NCBI GenBank assembly: GCA_046350095.1
Contig: JAXMBA010000004.1
Coordinates: forward strand, 930,001 to 994,000
Length of the DNA stretch: 64,000 nucleotides
Reading direction: 5' to 3'
From: Urbifossiella sp046350095
GTDB lineage: Bacteria > Planctomycetota > Planctomycetia > Gemmatales > Gemmataceae
The notes beneath the pieces were generated by a model. It was not told the DNA's origin, made no database searches, and saw only the letters and a program-made list of their open reading frames with translations. Positions 17,608-27,443 of the stretch are shown here, piece after piece (within the stretch, counting starts at the first letter, position 1; each line of letters opens with the position of its first letter). Both the position numbers and the translations under genes were made by a program.

Positions 17608-18351
17608 TCACGCGCTCGTCGTCGGCGGGCTCCCGGCCTCCATTTTCGCCGCCCGGCGGCCCTCCCGCCAGTGGCGGTAGCCCCTCAGCAGCATCGGCGC
17701 GACCGACAGGAACACGACCACGATCACCACCTTGTCGATGTGCTTGGCGATCATGAACTCGGGGCCGAACACCTGCTTCAGCGCGTCGTCGAGGAAGTAG
17801 CCGACGGCGAGCATGCTGCAGATCCACGCGACGCCGCCGACGACGTTGAACGTCAGGAACGTGCGGTACTCCATCTTCGCCGCCCCGGCCACGACCGGCA
17901 CGAACGTGCGGATGATCGGAATGAACCTCGCGATGATGATCGTCGGCCCGCCGTGCCGTTCGTAGTAGGCCTTCGCGGCGAGCAGGTGGTCGCGCTTGAA
18001 GAACCGGCTCGACGGCCGGTTGAAGATTGCCGGCCCGGCCTTCGCCCCGATCCAGTAGCCGACCGTGTCGCCGACGATCGCGCACGCGATGAGGCTGAGT
18101 GTGAGCGGCAGCATCGGCCAGTCGGCGGTGCGGGCGACGATACCGGTGACGACCAGGAGCGAGTCGCCCGGCAGCAGGAAGCCGATGAGCAGGCCGGTCT
18201 CGGTGAAAACGATGAGGTTTACCGCGGCGAATGCCGTCCACATCACGCCCGGCGCCTTGAGCGCCTCGACGTATCGCTCCGGGTGCGGCAGGTTCCGCGG
18301 GTCGAAGAAGACCAGAATAAGGTTCCACAGCTGCGCGAAGAACTCGTCCAT
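17608..18351 (-). CDS. DedA-family membrane protein
   Basis: DedA/VTT proteins are polytopic inner-membrane proteins linked to undecaprenyl phosphate or phospholipid recycling and membrane homeostasis. The 247-residue product has family features: ETGLLIGFLLPGDSLL, GDTVGYWIGAKAG, and the ARFIPIIRTFVPVVAGAAKM amphipathic/re-entrant motif with its conserved arginines. Length is typical, with several strongly hydrophobic helices. It is transcribed away from the GATase-like gene at 18546 across a 194-base divergent gap. Confidence 0.9.
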   Translation of the reverse strand: MDEFFAQLWNLILVFFDPRNLPHPERYVEALKAPGVMWTAFAAVNLIVFTETGLLIGFLLPGDSLLVVTGIVARTADWPMLPLTLSLIACAIVGDTVGYWIGAKAGPAIFNRPSSRFFKRDHLLAAKAYYERHGGPTIIIARFIPIIRTFVPVVAGAAKMEYRTFLTFNVVGGVAWICSMLAVGYFLDDALKQVFGPEFMIAKHIDKVVIVVVFLSVAPMLLRGYRHWREGRRAAKMEAGSPPTTSA

Positions 18352-18442
18352 ACGGCGGGCGTCCTGCGGGTGGTCGGGCGGGGTTAGGGTACGAGAACCG
18401 GGCGCGGCACGGGAAGGCGAACCGGGTGTCGGAAAAATCGGC

Positions 18443-18472
18443 TTGCACGCGCGAGCTCAAACCTACTACACT
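18443..18472 (+). promoter_or_regulatory. Candidate sigma-70-type promoter for the GATase-like/AnmK-like pair
   Basis: TTGCAC (18443-18448) is followed after 18 bases by TACACT (18467-18472). It lies about 75 bases before the ATG at 18546, in the divergent gap with dedA. Spacing and four to five matches per box are plausible, but the call rests on pattern alone. Confidence 0.4.
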
Positions 18473-18545
18473 CCCTATCCCCCCGGTCCGGTTCAACCCG
18501 TACCGCCGGCACGACGCCGCTGGGGACTCACGGAGGGACGCCGAG

Positions 18546-19319
18546 ATGGCCGCACGCAAAGACCCGCCCCCGCCGCCCGCCCGCCCCCTCATCGGCATTA
18601 ACGCCGAGTTCCTCAGCCCGAAGAACGGCACCGCCCACCTCAAGCTCAACGCCGCCTACCTCGACGCGGTCATCGCCGCCGGGGCGCTGCCGGTCATCAT
18701 CCCGCCGCTCCGCAAGGACAACCTCGCCGAGGTCGACGCGCTGCTCGACACCGTCTGCGGCGTCATCCTGACCGGCGGTGCCGACATGGACCCGCGCCGC
18801 AACGGCCAGGCGCCGACGGCCGCGGTCACGCCGATGGCCGCGCGCCGCGAGGACGCCGACCGCTACCTGCTGGCCAAGATTTTCGAGCGGAAGACGACCG
18901 TGCTCGGCATCGGCCTCGGGATGCAGCAGCTGAACGTGTTCGCCGGCGGCACGCTGTACCTCCACCTGCCGGCCGAGAACCCGCGGGCGATGCCGCACTA
19001 CGACCAGACAGGCGCCCCGCACCGGCACATGGTCCTCATCGAGCCGAACACCCGGCTCGACGAGATTTACGGCGCCCCCGAGCTGCGGGTGAACAGCCAG
19101 CACCACCAGGCGGTGAACCAGCTCGGCAAGAAGATGCGCGTCGCCGCCCGCGCCCCGGACGGCGTCGTCGAGGCGATCGAGAGCACCGACCCGAACTGGT
19201 TCTGCGTCGGCGTGCAGTGGCACCCCGAGGCCGACACCGCCAGCGCGCTCGACGGCCAGATTTTCGAGTGCTTCGTGCAGGCCGCCGTCCGCAGCGCGGA
19301 CGAACTGGTGGCGGCCTAG
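18546..19319 (+). CDS. Class I glutamine amidotransferase-like (PuuD-type) protein lacking the nucleophile cysteine
   Basis: The 257-residue protein has the gamma-glutamyl-GABA hydrolase layout: RPLIGINAEF, VCGVILTGGADMDP, and the C-terminal VQWHPEAD with His226 and Glu228. The nucleophile elbow, normally GICRGMQ, reads GIGLGMQ, so the catalytic cysteine position is Gly123 (ggc). The rest of the frame is intact. Glutamine- or gamma-glutamyl-hydrolase chemistry is therefore unlikely; a binding or regulatory role, or other chemistry, is possible. The ATG at 18546 follows a GGAGGGACG site; the longer frame from 18426 would cover the promoter region. The next gene starts two bases after its stop. 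Confidence 0.8.
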   Translation: MAARKDPPPPPARPLIGINAEFLSPKNGTAHLKLNAAYLDAVIAAGALPVIIPPLRKDNLAEVDALLDTVCGVILTGGADMDPRRNGQAPTAAVTPMAARREDADRYLLAKIFERKTTVLGIGLGMQQLNVFAGGTLYLHLPAENPRAMPHYDQTGAPHRHMVLIEPNTRLDEIYGAPELRVNSQHHQAVNQLGKKMRVAARAPDGVVEAIESTDPNWFCVGVQWHPEADTASALDGQIFECFVQAAVRSADELVAA

Positions 19320-19321
19320 TC

Positions 19322-20497
19322 GTGCCGCGCGTGCTGGTCGGCCTCGCCGTCGGCTCCGGGCTCGAAGGGGCCGACGCCGCGGTGGTCCGCGGCCCCGGCG
19401 TCGGCCTCGCGCTGACGCCGGCGGTGCCGAAGGCCGTGCGCGTCCTGTTCCCGCCCGCCGCCCGCGACCAACTCCGCCCCGGCGCCTCGCCCACGCCGGA
19501 CCTCGTCCGCAACGTCGCCGACACGCTCGCCCATGCCGCGCGAACGGTTCTTCTCCAGGCCGGCGTCTCCACGCGCGACGCCTTCGCCGCAGGCTTACTG
19601 CCGCCCGCCCGCGCCGCCGACAACCTCATCCCCTGGGCCGAGGTCGCCGACCGAGTCGCGGAGCAGACGGGCATCAGCGTCGTGCACGGGTTCCGCGGCC
19701 GCGACCGCGCCGCCGGCGGAACCGGCCAGCCGATCACCGCCGCCGCCGACTTCCTGCTGCTGAAGTCCGACGCCGAGGACCGCGTGCTGATCCACCTGGG
19801 GTCGGTCGTGCAGGTCGTCCACGTCCCCGCCGCCGGCAAGCTCAAGGACGTCACCGCGTTCGAGGCCGGCCCGGGGAACCAGCTGCTCGACGCGATGGCC
19901 TTCCACGGCACCCGCGGGCGCGACCTGTCCGACCCCGGCGGCAGGACCGCCGTTCAGGGCCGCCTCCGCGATGAACTCCTCACCCGCTGGCTCGACCACC
20001 CGCACCTGACGCGCAAGCCGCCGAAGGCCGTCCACGCCGACGCCTTCGGCCGGTCGTTCCTCCTCGCCGCGTTCGACGCCGCCCGCCAGCTCGGGGCCGG
20101 CCTTCCCGACTTGATGTGTTCCGCGACGCACCTCATCGCCCGCGCCGCCGCGGCGCGGGTGCCACCGCCGACCGGCCCGCGCCGCGTGCTGTTGAGCGGC
20201 GGCGGCGTCCGCAACGGCTTCCTGTGGCAGAGGCTCGCCCAAGAGTTCGACGGCACCCCGGTGAGTCGATCCGACGACGCCGGCGTGCCGCCGCTGGCGC
20301 GGAACGCCGCTGCCGCCGCGGTACTGGCGGCGCTGACGTGCGACGGCGTGCCCGGCAACCTCCCCGTGTGGACCGGCGCCGCGGGCGGACGGTTGGTCGG
20401 CCAACTCACGCCCGGCGACGGCCGCAACTGGGCGCGGCTGCTGGTGTGGGCCGCGGACCAAGCTGCTGATACGCCCCGTGTCAACCGGGCGGCGTAG
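19322..20497 (+). CDS. Divergent anhydro-N-acetylmuramic acid kinase-like protein
   Basis: AnmK opens and phosphorylates anhydro-MurNAc during cell-wall recycling. The 391-residue protein keeps the fold signature in part: FRGRDRAAGGTGQP (the family has FRxxDxAAGGQGAP), AFEAGPGNQLLD, and LLSGGGVRNGFLW. The phosphate-binding MSGTSxDG reads AVGSGLEG. The NIGGIAN segment reads HLGSVVQVV. Activity on anhydro-MurNAc is uncertain. The GTG start at 19322 lies two bases after the upstream stop, so it is translationally coupled to the GATase-like gene. An alternative upstream GTG at 19217 would overlap that gene by 103 bases. Confidence 0.75.
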   Translation: MPRVLVGLAVGSGLEGADAAVVRGPGVGLALTPAVPKAVRVLFPPAARDQLRPGASPTPDLVRNVADTLAHAARTVLLQAGVSTRDAFAAGLLPPARAADNLIPWAEVADRVAEQTGISVVHGFRGRDRAAGGTGQPITAAADFLLLKSDAEDRVLIHLGSVVQVVHVPAAGKLKDVTAFEAGPGNQLLDAMAFHGTRGRDLSDPGGRTAVQGRLRDELLTRWLDHPHLTRKPPKAVHADAFGRSFLLAAFDAARQLGAGLPDLMCSATHLIARAAAARVPPPTGPRRVLLSGGGVRNGFLWQRLAQEFDGTPVSRSDDAGVPPLARNAAAAAVLAALTCDGVPGNLPVWTGAAGGRLVGQLTPGDGRNWARLLVWAADQAADTPRVNRAA

Positions 20498-20562
20498 CCT
20501 GCAACCGTCGCCGGCCGGCGGCGTCTCTGTAGGATCGGAGACACCCCGCCGGACCCCTCCCG

Positions 20563-21915
20563 ATGCGCTGGCTTCTCGCCGCCCTCGCCGTCACCGTCCT
20601 CGCACTGGTCCTGCAAGCAGGTCTCGTCGCCTTCGCCGGCTACGTCCTCATCGGCGTCGCGCTCCTCAGCCGCACCCTCGCACGCAGCTGGGCCGAGAAC
20701 CTCGACACTACCCGCAAGTGCCCCACCGACCCGCGCGAAGTCGACGAGTCGATCGAGGTCGTCGTCACGCTCCGCAACACGGGGGCGCTGCCGATCCTGT
20801 GGGTGCTCGTCGAAGACCTGCTGCCCGAGCGGATGCTCCGCCGTCCGACGCGGCTCGACGTGAAGGGGAAGCGTGTCCGCGTCGTCGCGCTCGGCGGCAA
20901 GAAGACGAAGACGCTCCGCTATACCGTCACGTTCCGCATGCGCGGGTACTACCCCCTCGGGCCGACCGTCCTGGAAACTGGCGACGTGTTCGGCCTCCAC
21001 CGCCGACACCGCGTCATCGGCACACCGGCTTACGTGATGGTGTACCCCAAGATCGTGTTACTGCCGACGTACGACTTCGCCTCGCAGCGGCCGATCGGCG
21101 AGGTGCGGCTCCAGAACCGCCTGTTCGAGGACGTTACCCGCACGGCCGGCGTCCGCCCGTACATCCCCGGCGACCCGTTCAGCCGCATCCACTGGCGCGC
21201 CACCGCCCGCACCGGCCAGCTCCACTCGCGGCTCTACGAACCCACCAGCCTCGCCGGTGCGACGGTACTCGTGGACTTCCACTCGGCCGGCTTCCCGAGT
21301 CGCGGAGAACCCTACCGCTCCGACCTGGTGGTGACGGTGGCGTGCAGTTTGGCCTACGCGGTGTCGGTGCTGAACCAGCAGGTCGGCTTCGCCAGCAACG
21401 GCCGCGACGCCGCCGACCGCATCCGCGAGGAGTCGCTGGCGAAGGGCGAGAGCGAGTACGCCAGCCGCGAGGGCGCCCGCGACCGCTTCGGGTTGAAGGA
21501 GGAGTCGGACCGACTGCGGCCGGTGGTCGTGGAGACGCGACGCGGCTTTGACCAATTCCAGAAGATTCGGGAAGCACTCGCCCGGCTCGAACTGTCGGAC
21601 GGGTTGTCGTTCGCGGGGCTGGCCCTTGAGCTGGCGGCGCGGATGCCGAAGGACGCGACCGTGATGGCCGTGCTGCCGCGCGTGCCGGTCGAGACGGCCG
21701 TGGCACTCGGCACGCTGCGGCGGCAGGGCTTCGCGGTGTCGGCGTTTCTGGTGGGGCTCGACGAGACGGCCCGGCTGGAGGCGCACGGCCGACTGCTGTC
21801 CGAGACCGTACGCGACATCCGCTACGTGAACAGCGAGCCGGAACTGGCAGCGTTGGCGGCGAACGCCGCGGTCGCCGTGCCGGCGAGCTACGCGGTCGAG
21901 ATACCACTGGTCTGA
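20563..21915 (+). CDS. DUF58 domain-containing membrane protein
   Basis: The 450-residue product has two N-terminal hydrophobic segments (residues 1-38), then an extracytoplasmic-type beta region. The DUF58 hallmark GVRPYIPGDPFSRIHWRATA follows, with a LHSRLYEP segment after it. The C-terminal half carries a VWA-like alternation (TVMAVLPRVPVETAVALG). DUF58 proteins usually sit next to MoxR-type AAA+ ATPases and transglutaminase proteins; neither is visible here. The gene begins 65 bases after the AnmK-like stop and may share its transcript. Confidence 0.85.
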   Translation: MRWLLAALAVTVLALVLQAGLVAFAGYVLIGVALLSRTLARSWAENLDTTRKCPTDPREVDESIEVVVTLRNTGALPILWVLVEDLLPERMLRRPTRLDVKGKRVRVVALGGKKTKTLRYTVTFRMRGYYPLGPTVLETGDVFGLHRRHRVIGTPAYVMVYPKIVLLPTYDFASQRPIGEVRLQNRLFEDVTRTAGVRPYIPGDPFSRIHWRATARTGQLHSRLYEPTSLAGATVLVDFHSAGFPSRGEPYRSDLVVTVACSLAYAVSVLNQQVGFASNGRDAADRIREESLAKGESEYASREGARDRFGLKEESDRLRPVVVETRRGFDQFQKIREALARLELSDGLSFAGLALELAARMPKDATVMAVLPRVPVETAVALGTLRRQGFAVSAFLVGLDETARLEAHGRLLSETVRDIRYVNSEPELAALAANAAVAVPASYAVEIPLV

Positions 21916-21944
21916 CGCTCGGCGCTTAGCCGCAAGTCGCGGGC

Positions 21945-24050
21945 TCACCACCCCGTCACCCCGACCTCCGCCAGCGCCCGCCGCAGCGCCTCCACGTCGT
22001 CCACGACCACCGCCGTCGGGCCGACTCGCTCCGCGACCAGCTCGCGCGTCCGCGGCCACTGCATCACGCCGTCCGTCATCGCGTCCGACGGGAACCGCAC
22101 CACCGTCTGCACGGCCGCGCTCGGCGGCGGCAGCTTCGACCCCGTCAGGAAAAGTCGGCCTGCGGCACTCAGCACGTCGCCGGTGCGGTCGAGGAACCAG
22201 CCGTCGATCTCCGCGGGCGTCAGCCCCAGCTCGGCCGCGCGCCTCAGCGATGCGGGCGTCAGCCGGAACCGCCTTGCCGTGTAGCTCTCCGCAGGCAGCG
22301 GCTCGGCGTAGCGGCCGATTTCGGCGTCGAGGAGCAAGTCCGCCTGCGCCGCGTCCACCGTCAGCGTCAGCCCGTCATCGGCGACGCTCACGCAGCGCTG
22401 CGGCTTCCCTTCGTAGTCGCGGTTGGCGATCAGCCGCAGTTGCCCGAGCGGCGGCTCCTTGCCGTCGGCCGTCAGCCCGATGCGGTCGGTCAGCTTCACC
22501 GACACGATGCCGCGCGCCACGGCTACGTCGAGGTCGGCGGCCGTGGGGAACTCGACGAGCACGGCCGAGGCGTACACCGTGATCCGCTCTCGCTTGTTCG
22601 ACCATCGCTGCAGCAGGTCGGCGACGCTCGGCGGCACCGGCCGCGCCGAGTGGCGGGCGAGCGCCTGAAGGATCATCGGCAGCGTGAGCCCGGATTCGAG
22701 CCCGCGGTAGGTGTGTTCTGGGGTGAGTTCGAGCGTACACGCGGGGCCGATCCCCTTCCATCGGGCAAACCGCGACAGCGTGCCGATCAGGCCGGGGTTC
22801 AGCCCCTGCCGGTACGCCAGAATCTCGGCGTTCGGCTGAACGAGCAACGTCTGCGGGAACGCCGGCGGGCCCGGCGGCTCGACGGAGTTCGCGTACAGGT
22901 GCCGGCCGAGCGCCGACAGCCGCACCACGTATCCGCCCTCGACCGGGGCCGCCTCGACGAGCCGCAGCGGGTAGCAGACGCCGAGCAGGTAACCCGCGAC
23001 CCACCCGGCCCCGCGGTCCTTCGTCGCGGGCAGGGTGCCGGCCCACGACGGGTGGTGCTCCCACAGCCACCCCGCCACGTCGGCCGGCGTTACCCAGCCG
23101 TCGGCCGCGCCGGCCAACAGCAGTAGTGCGAGCAGACCCGCGGACGGGGTCGAACCCATGCCGCCTTCGGCGGGAGCGTACCCGGCCACGGGGTCCCAGG
23201 CCTCGACGTGCGGCAGTGCGGCGGCCAGCCGGACCAGCACGGGCGTCAGCCCTCCCTGCCACTCGGGCGGAAACCGCGACGCCCGGAGTTCTTCCGCCCC
23301 GTGGTCGAGCAGGCCGGCGGTCGCGGCCCAGAATAGCGCCAGCACGCCCGCTTCCGGCACCGGCGCCAGCCCGTCGGCGATGGGGGCGCTCAGCACATCG
23401 TCGCCCTGGAGGCGCGTCTGGTCCCGCTTGAACAGCAGGTTCGCCTGCGTCAACCGCACCGGGCCGGCCGCCACCTGCTGCCACACGGCCGCGAGCCGCA
23501 GCGGCCATTCGAGCCCGTCCGCGACGCGCGGCGCGACACCGACGGGCGGCTCGGCCGTCGTCAGGATCGGCAACTCCAGGTCCTCGCCGCGCGCCCGCGC
23601 GGCGACGGCCGGGTGAACGAACACCGTCGCGGACATGCTGCCCGCCGAGCCGAGCCACGCGGAGAAGTCGGCGACGGGGGGCGAGTGCGGGCTTACCTCG
23701 GGGAAGAGCAGCCCGGCGTCGAGCGCGACCTGAACGGGGGCGAACCCCTCGACGTGACCGAGCGACGACAGCAGGGCGATGAGGTGGCCGACCTTCCAGC
23801 GCGGCTGGCGGCTGCGGCCGACGACCGCGAGGAGTTTCCGCGCCGCGGCCGGGAGTTCCTTCACGCGGCGGTCGATGACCGGCGGGTTGAGGAGGGTGGC
23901 GACGGCCTTCTCGACCAGTTCCTCGATCGGCACCTGGGTGCGCGGCCTGACGAGCCGGCCGGCGATGGCGCGGAGGAGCGGCTCGGCGTAGGCGGTGAGG
24001 GCGGCGGCGGCGCGGGCGGACCAGTCGTCGGAATCCGGGCTCGGCAGCAT
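21945..24050 (-). CDS. Helicase-less XPB/Ssl2-like N-terminal domain protein
   Basis: The 701-residue protein contains, at about residues 399-520, the segment typical of Helicase_C_3/XPB-Ssl2 N-terminal domains: TLLVQPNAEILAYRQGLNPG, LELTPEHTYRGLESG and LPMILQALARHSARPVP, ending ITVYASAVLVEF. No Walker A, DEAD box or other helicase motif is present anywhere. The remainder is helical winged-helix-like material. Its role is unknown; DNA or protein docking is inferred. I chose the ATG at 24050. A GTG at 24176 adds 42 low-complexity residues. It follows the WD40 gene and is the last of the efflux unit. Confidence 0.7.
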   Translation of the reverse strand: MLPSPDSDDWSARAAAALTAYAEPLLRAIAGRLVRPRTQVPIEELVEKAVATLLNPPVIDRRVKELPAAARKLLAVVGRSRQPRWKVGHLIALLSSLGHVEGFAPVQVALDAGLLFPEVSPHSPPVADFSAWLGSAGSMSATVFVHPAVAARARGEDLELPILTTAEPPVGVAPRVADGLEWPLRLAAVWQQVAAGPVRLTQANLLFKRDQTRLQGDDVLSAPIADGLAPVPEAGVLALFWAATAGLLDHGAEELRASRFPPEWQGGLTPVLVRLAAALPHVEAWDPVAGYAPAEGGMGSTPSAGLLALLLLAGAADGWVTPADVAGWLWEHHPSWAGTLPATKDRGAGWVAGYLLGVCYPLRLVEAAPVEGGYVVRLSALGRHLYANSVEPPGPPAFPQTLLVQPNAEILAYRQGLNPGLIGTLSRFARWKGIGPACTLELTPEHTYRGLESGLTLPMILQALARHSARPVPPSVADLLQRWSNKRERITVYASAVLVEFPTAADLDVAVARGIVSVKLTDRIGLTADGKEPPLGQLRLIANRDYEGKPQRCVSVADDGLTLTVDAAQADLLLDAEIGRYAEPLPAESYTARRFRLTPASLRRAAELGLTPAEIDGWFLDRTGDVLSAAGRLFLTGSKLPPPSAAVQTVVRFPSDAMTDGVMQWPRTRELVAERVGPTAVVVDDVEALRRALAEVGVTGW

Positions 24051-24179
24051 CCGGGTGTTGTATCGCTTTCGGCGGCGGCGGTCCGCGTCAGAATCGGCAT
24101 CCGAGCCAGCCCCGCCGGTCGTCGGAGTCGGGGCGAGCGAACGGGTTCCGACCCCTGACGGGGCCGGTACGGGCACCGA

Positions 24180-25205
24180 TTACCCCACGCGCAGCACCGC
24201 CACCGTGCCGTCACCAGCCCCGACCGCCAGTGCCTTGTCGTCCGGCGACCACGCCAGCGCCGACGCCTCCGCCCCCTTGAAGCGGTACTCGCCGACCTTC
24301 GGTGCCTTCTTGTTCGCCGGCTGCCAGAGCAGCACGCGGCCGTCGCGGGCCGACGCCGCGATCAGGTAGCCGCGGCGCTGCCACGCCACCGCCGTGACCG
24401 TGTCCTCCGGCCCTTCGAGCATCGCCGGCTGCGTCCCCTCCGGCCCATTCGGCCCGCCGCAGTCCCACACGCACACCATCGGCCCGCCGCCGGTGGCGAG
24501 GTAGCGGCCGCCCGCGTCCCATGACAGCTCCCTCACCTTCGACGGGTAGCCGGACATCTGCAAATCCTTACCGGTTGCGGCGTACCAGAAGTGAACCGTG
24601 GCGTCCTGGTTGCCGTGAGCCAAGACGCTGCCGTCGGGGCTCCACGCCAGCGCCAGCGGCGACCCCTTCCACGCGAAGATGTGCGCGACCGCACCGTCGG
24701 CGGCCAGGTCGTAGACGTTTGCTGCACCGTAACCGAGAACCGCGAGTTGTTGGGAGTTGGGCCGCCAGGCCACGTCGGTGACGGTGCCGGCCTGCGCGGG
24801 CGACGTGAAGACGAGGGCGCCGCCCGCGTTCCACGCGCGGGCGGTCTTACCGGCCGAGGCGGCAAGGAAATTGCCCGACGGGTGCCACGCCAGCCGCTCG
24901 ACCCACGCCGCGCCGCCGTCGAGCGCCCGCACTTCAGCGCCGCCGTCCCAGACGCGAACCTTGCCGTCCTGCCCGGCAGACGCGAGGAGGCTGCCCGTCG
25001 GCTGCCACGCCACGGCCGCGGTGCCGAAGCCGTGCCCCTTCAACTCGTGGGCCGGTTGCCCGTTCGCGCCGAAAACGACGACCGGCCCGCTGACTGCGGC
25101 GGCGGCGAGGAACCGCCCGTCGGGGCTCCACGTCAGCCCGACGACGTGGTCGGGGACGGTCGCCGTCCAGCCGGGGCGGAGCTTGTTGTCGGATGTTCTC
25201 GCCAT
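24180..25205 (-). CDS. WD40 repeat protein
   Basis: The 341-residue product is made almost entirely of WD40 blades. Recurrent units include LTWSPDGRFLAAAA, VAWQPTGSLLASAGQDGKVR, LAWHPSGNFLAASAG, LAWSPDGSVLAHGNQD, LSWDAGGRYLATGG and LAWSPDDKALAVGAGD. This is consistent with one seven-bladed propeller and no other domain. No signal peptide is seen, so it is probably a cytoplasmic scaffold. The ATG at 25205 has GGAGGG seven bases upstream; the TTG at 25217 is less likely. A strong hairpin (25221-25252) separates it from the permease gene. Confidence 0.88.
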   Translation of the reverse strand: MARTSDNKLRPGWTATVPDHVVGLTWSPDGRFLAAAAVSGPVVVFGANGQPAHELKGHGFGTAAVAWQPTGSLLASAGQDGKVRVWDGGAEVRALDGGAAWVERLAWHPSGNFLAASAGKTARAWNAGGALVFTSPAQAGTVTDVAWRPNSQQLAVLGYGAANVYDLAADGAVAHIFAWKGSPLALAWSPDGSVLAHGNQDATVHFWYAATGKDLQMSGYPSKVRELSWDAGGRYLATGGGPMVCVWDCGGPNGPEGTQPAMLEGPEDTVTAVAWQRRGYLIAASARDGRVLLWQPANKKAPKVGEYRFKGAEASALAWSPDDKALAVGAGDGTVAVLRVG

Positions 25206-25220
25206 GCGACCCTCCAAGCC

Positions 25221-25252
25221 GAAAGCCCGGGGACGAGGGTCCCCGGGCTTTC
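25221..25252 (-). terminator. Perfect 13-bp stem hairpin between permease and WD40 genes
   Basis: The 13-base arms gaaagcccgggga and tccccgggctttc flank a six-base loop (cgaggg). The stem is perfectly paired and GC-rich. No T-run follows on the minus strand, so it may act as an attenuator or RNA-stability stem instead of a full terminator. It lies 28 bases after the permease stop and about 16 bases before the WD40 ATG. Confidence 0.6.
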
Positions 25253-25280
25253 ACTCGCACCAACACACACACTCACACTT

Positions 25281-26708
25281 TTAGTCGTGCCGCAGCGCCT
25301 CGATGGGATCGAGCCGCGCCGCCCGCTGGGCCGGGTACCAGCCGAACAGCACCCCCACCCCGACCGACACGAAGAGCGACAGGAATATACTCGGCACGTG
25401 AACAACCGCCGGCAGCGGGCTCCCGGCGATCCACTTCCACACGACCGGCACCGTGAACACCATGCCGAGGCCGAGGATGACGCCGCAAAGCCCGCCGACC
25501 GTCGTCTGCACCACGGCTTCCACCAGGAACTGCAGCGTGATGTCGCGCCGCTTCGCGCCGAGCGCCCGGCGGATGCCGATCTCGCGGGTCCGCTCCGTCA
25601 CCGTCGCCAGCATGATGTTCATGATGCCGATGCCGCCGACCACCAGCGAGATCGACGCGATCAGCACGAGCAGGTTCGTGAACCGCTTCTGCGCCCGCTC
25701 GGCTTCTTCGAGGCGGTCCAGCGGCACGGTCACGGCGGTGTCGCGCTTGTAGTGGTCCTTCTCCAGCATCCGCTTGATCTCGTCGCCGACGGCCTGGACC
25801 TTCAGCCGCCCTTCCGCGCTGTCCACCTCGGCGTCGACCGTGAGTGTCACCTGGCTGATCTCCACCTTCTCGGCGCTGCGGGAGCCGCTGCTGCGGGTGA
25901 AGATGATGCCGCCGAACCGGGCCACGCTCGTCTTGATCGGGACGTAGATGTCGCGGTTGTACTCCTCGGCCGCCTGGCTGCCGCCGCTCCCACCGGTCGG
26001 CATCCGCTCCTTCACCACGCCGACCACGGTGAACTTCATCGACCGCAGCAGCACCGAGTTGTTGAGCGGGTCCTCGGTCGGGAACAGCTTGTCGGCGATC
26101 TCGGACCCCAGAACGCAGACGTTCTTGATCTCCTTGTCGTCGTTCTCGACGATGAACCGGCCGCGGGCCATCTCCAACTGGTTGACGTCGGCGTAGCCGG
26201 GCACGGTGGCGATGACGCGGGCGTTGCTCATCCGCTCCAGGTACCGGGCCTCCGTGGGCTGGACGCGGATGGGCACGGTCCGGCTGATGGCGTCGCCGAA
26301 CGTCTCGAACCGGCCGAGGTCCTTGTTCGTCAGGCCGTAGGTGGTGACGAACGAGCGGTTCGCCGTTGCGGAGTCGTCCGGCGGTTTGACGCTGCGGACG
26401 ATGATGTTGGTGGCGCCCTGCCGCTTGATGTCGGCGAGCGCGTCCTGCATCGACCCCTCGCCGAACGCCATGAGCGAGATGACGGCGCTGGTGCCGATGA
26501 TGATGCCGAGCACCGAGAGGAACGAGCGCAGCTTGTGGAGCCACAGGCTCTTCACGGCGAGCGACACGCTGCGGCGGACCTTTGCCGCGCCGCCGCCGGT
26601 GAAGACGCGCCCGGTGACGAACAGCCACGCGAACATCCCGAGCAACAGCAGCGCCGCCAGGCCAATCAGGGCGGGGTTCGTCGGCGAGAGCGTGAGGTAG
26701 GCGTTCAT
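25281..26708 (-). CDS. MacB-type ABC transporter permease
   Basis: The 475-residue integral membrane protein has the MacB/LolC-like topology. An N-terminal helix (about 62-84, in RSFLSVLGIIIGTSAVIS) is followed by a large MacB periplasmic core, then three C-terminal helices with GGIGIMNIMLATVTERTREI and the family end QRAARLDPIEALRHD. An extra hydrophobic helix at 13-32 precedes the usual first helix. The ATPase is encoded separately upstream, nine bases before. With the adaptor and TolC-like genes it forms a tripartite mechanotransmission exporter; the cargo is unknown. Confidence 0.9.
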   Translation of the reverse strand: MNAYLTLSPTNPALIGLAALLLLGMFAWLFVTGRVFTGGGAAKVRRSVSLAVKSLWLHKLRSFLSVLGIIIGTSAVISLMAFGEGSMQDALADIKRQGATNIIVRSVKPPDDSATANRSFVTTYGLTNKDLGRFETFGDAISRTVPIRVQPTEARYLERMSNARVIATVPGYADVNQLEMARGRFIVENDDKEIKNVCVLGSEIADKLFPTEDPLNNSVLLRSMKFTVVGVVKERMPTGGSGGSQAAEEYNRDIYVPIKTSVARFGGIIFTRSSGSRSAEKVEISQVTLTVDAEVDSAEGRLKVQAVGDEIKRMLEKDHYKRDTAVTVPLDRLEEAERAQKRFTNLLVLIASISLVVGGIGIMNIMLATVTERTREIGIRRALGAKRRDITLQFLVEAVVQTTVGGLCGVILGLGMVFTVPVVWKWIAGSPLPAVVHVPSIFLSLFVSVGVGVLFGWYPAQRAARLDPIEALRHD

Positions 26709-26717
26709 GGGTGTGCG

Positions 26718-27434
<717 letters not shown>

Positions 27435-27443
27435 GGCTCTCGG

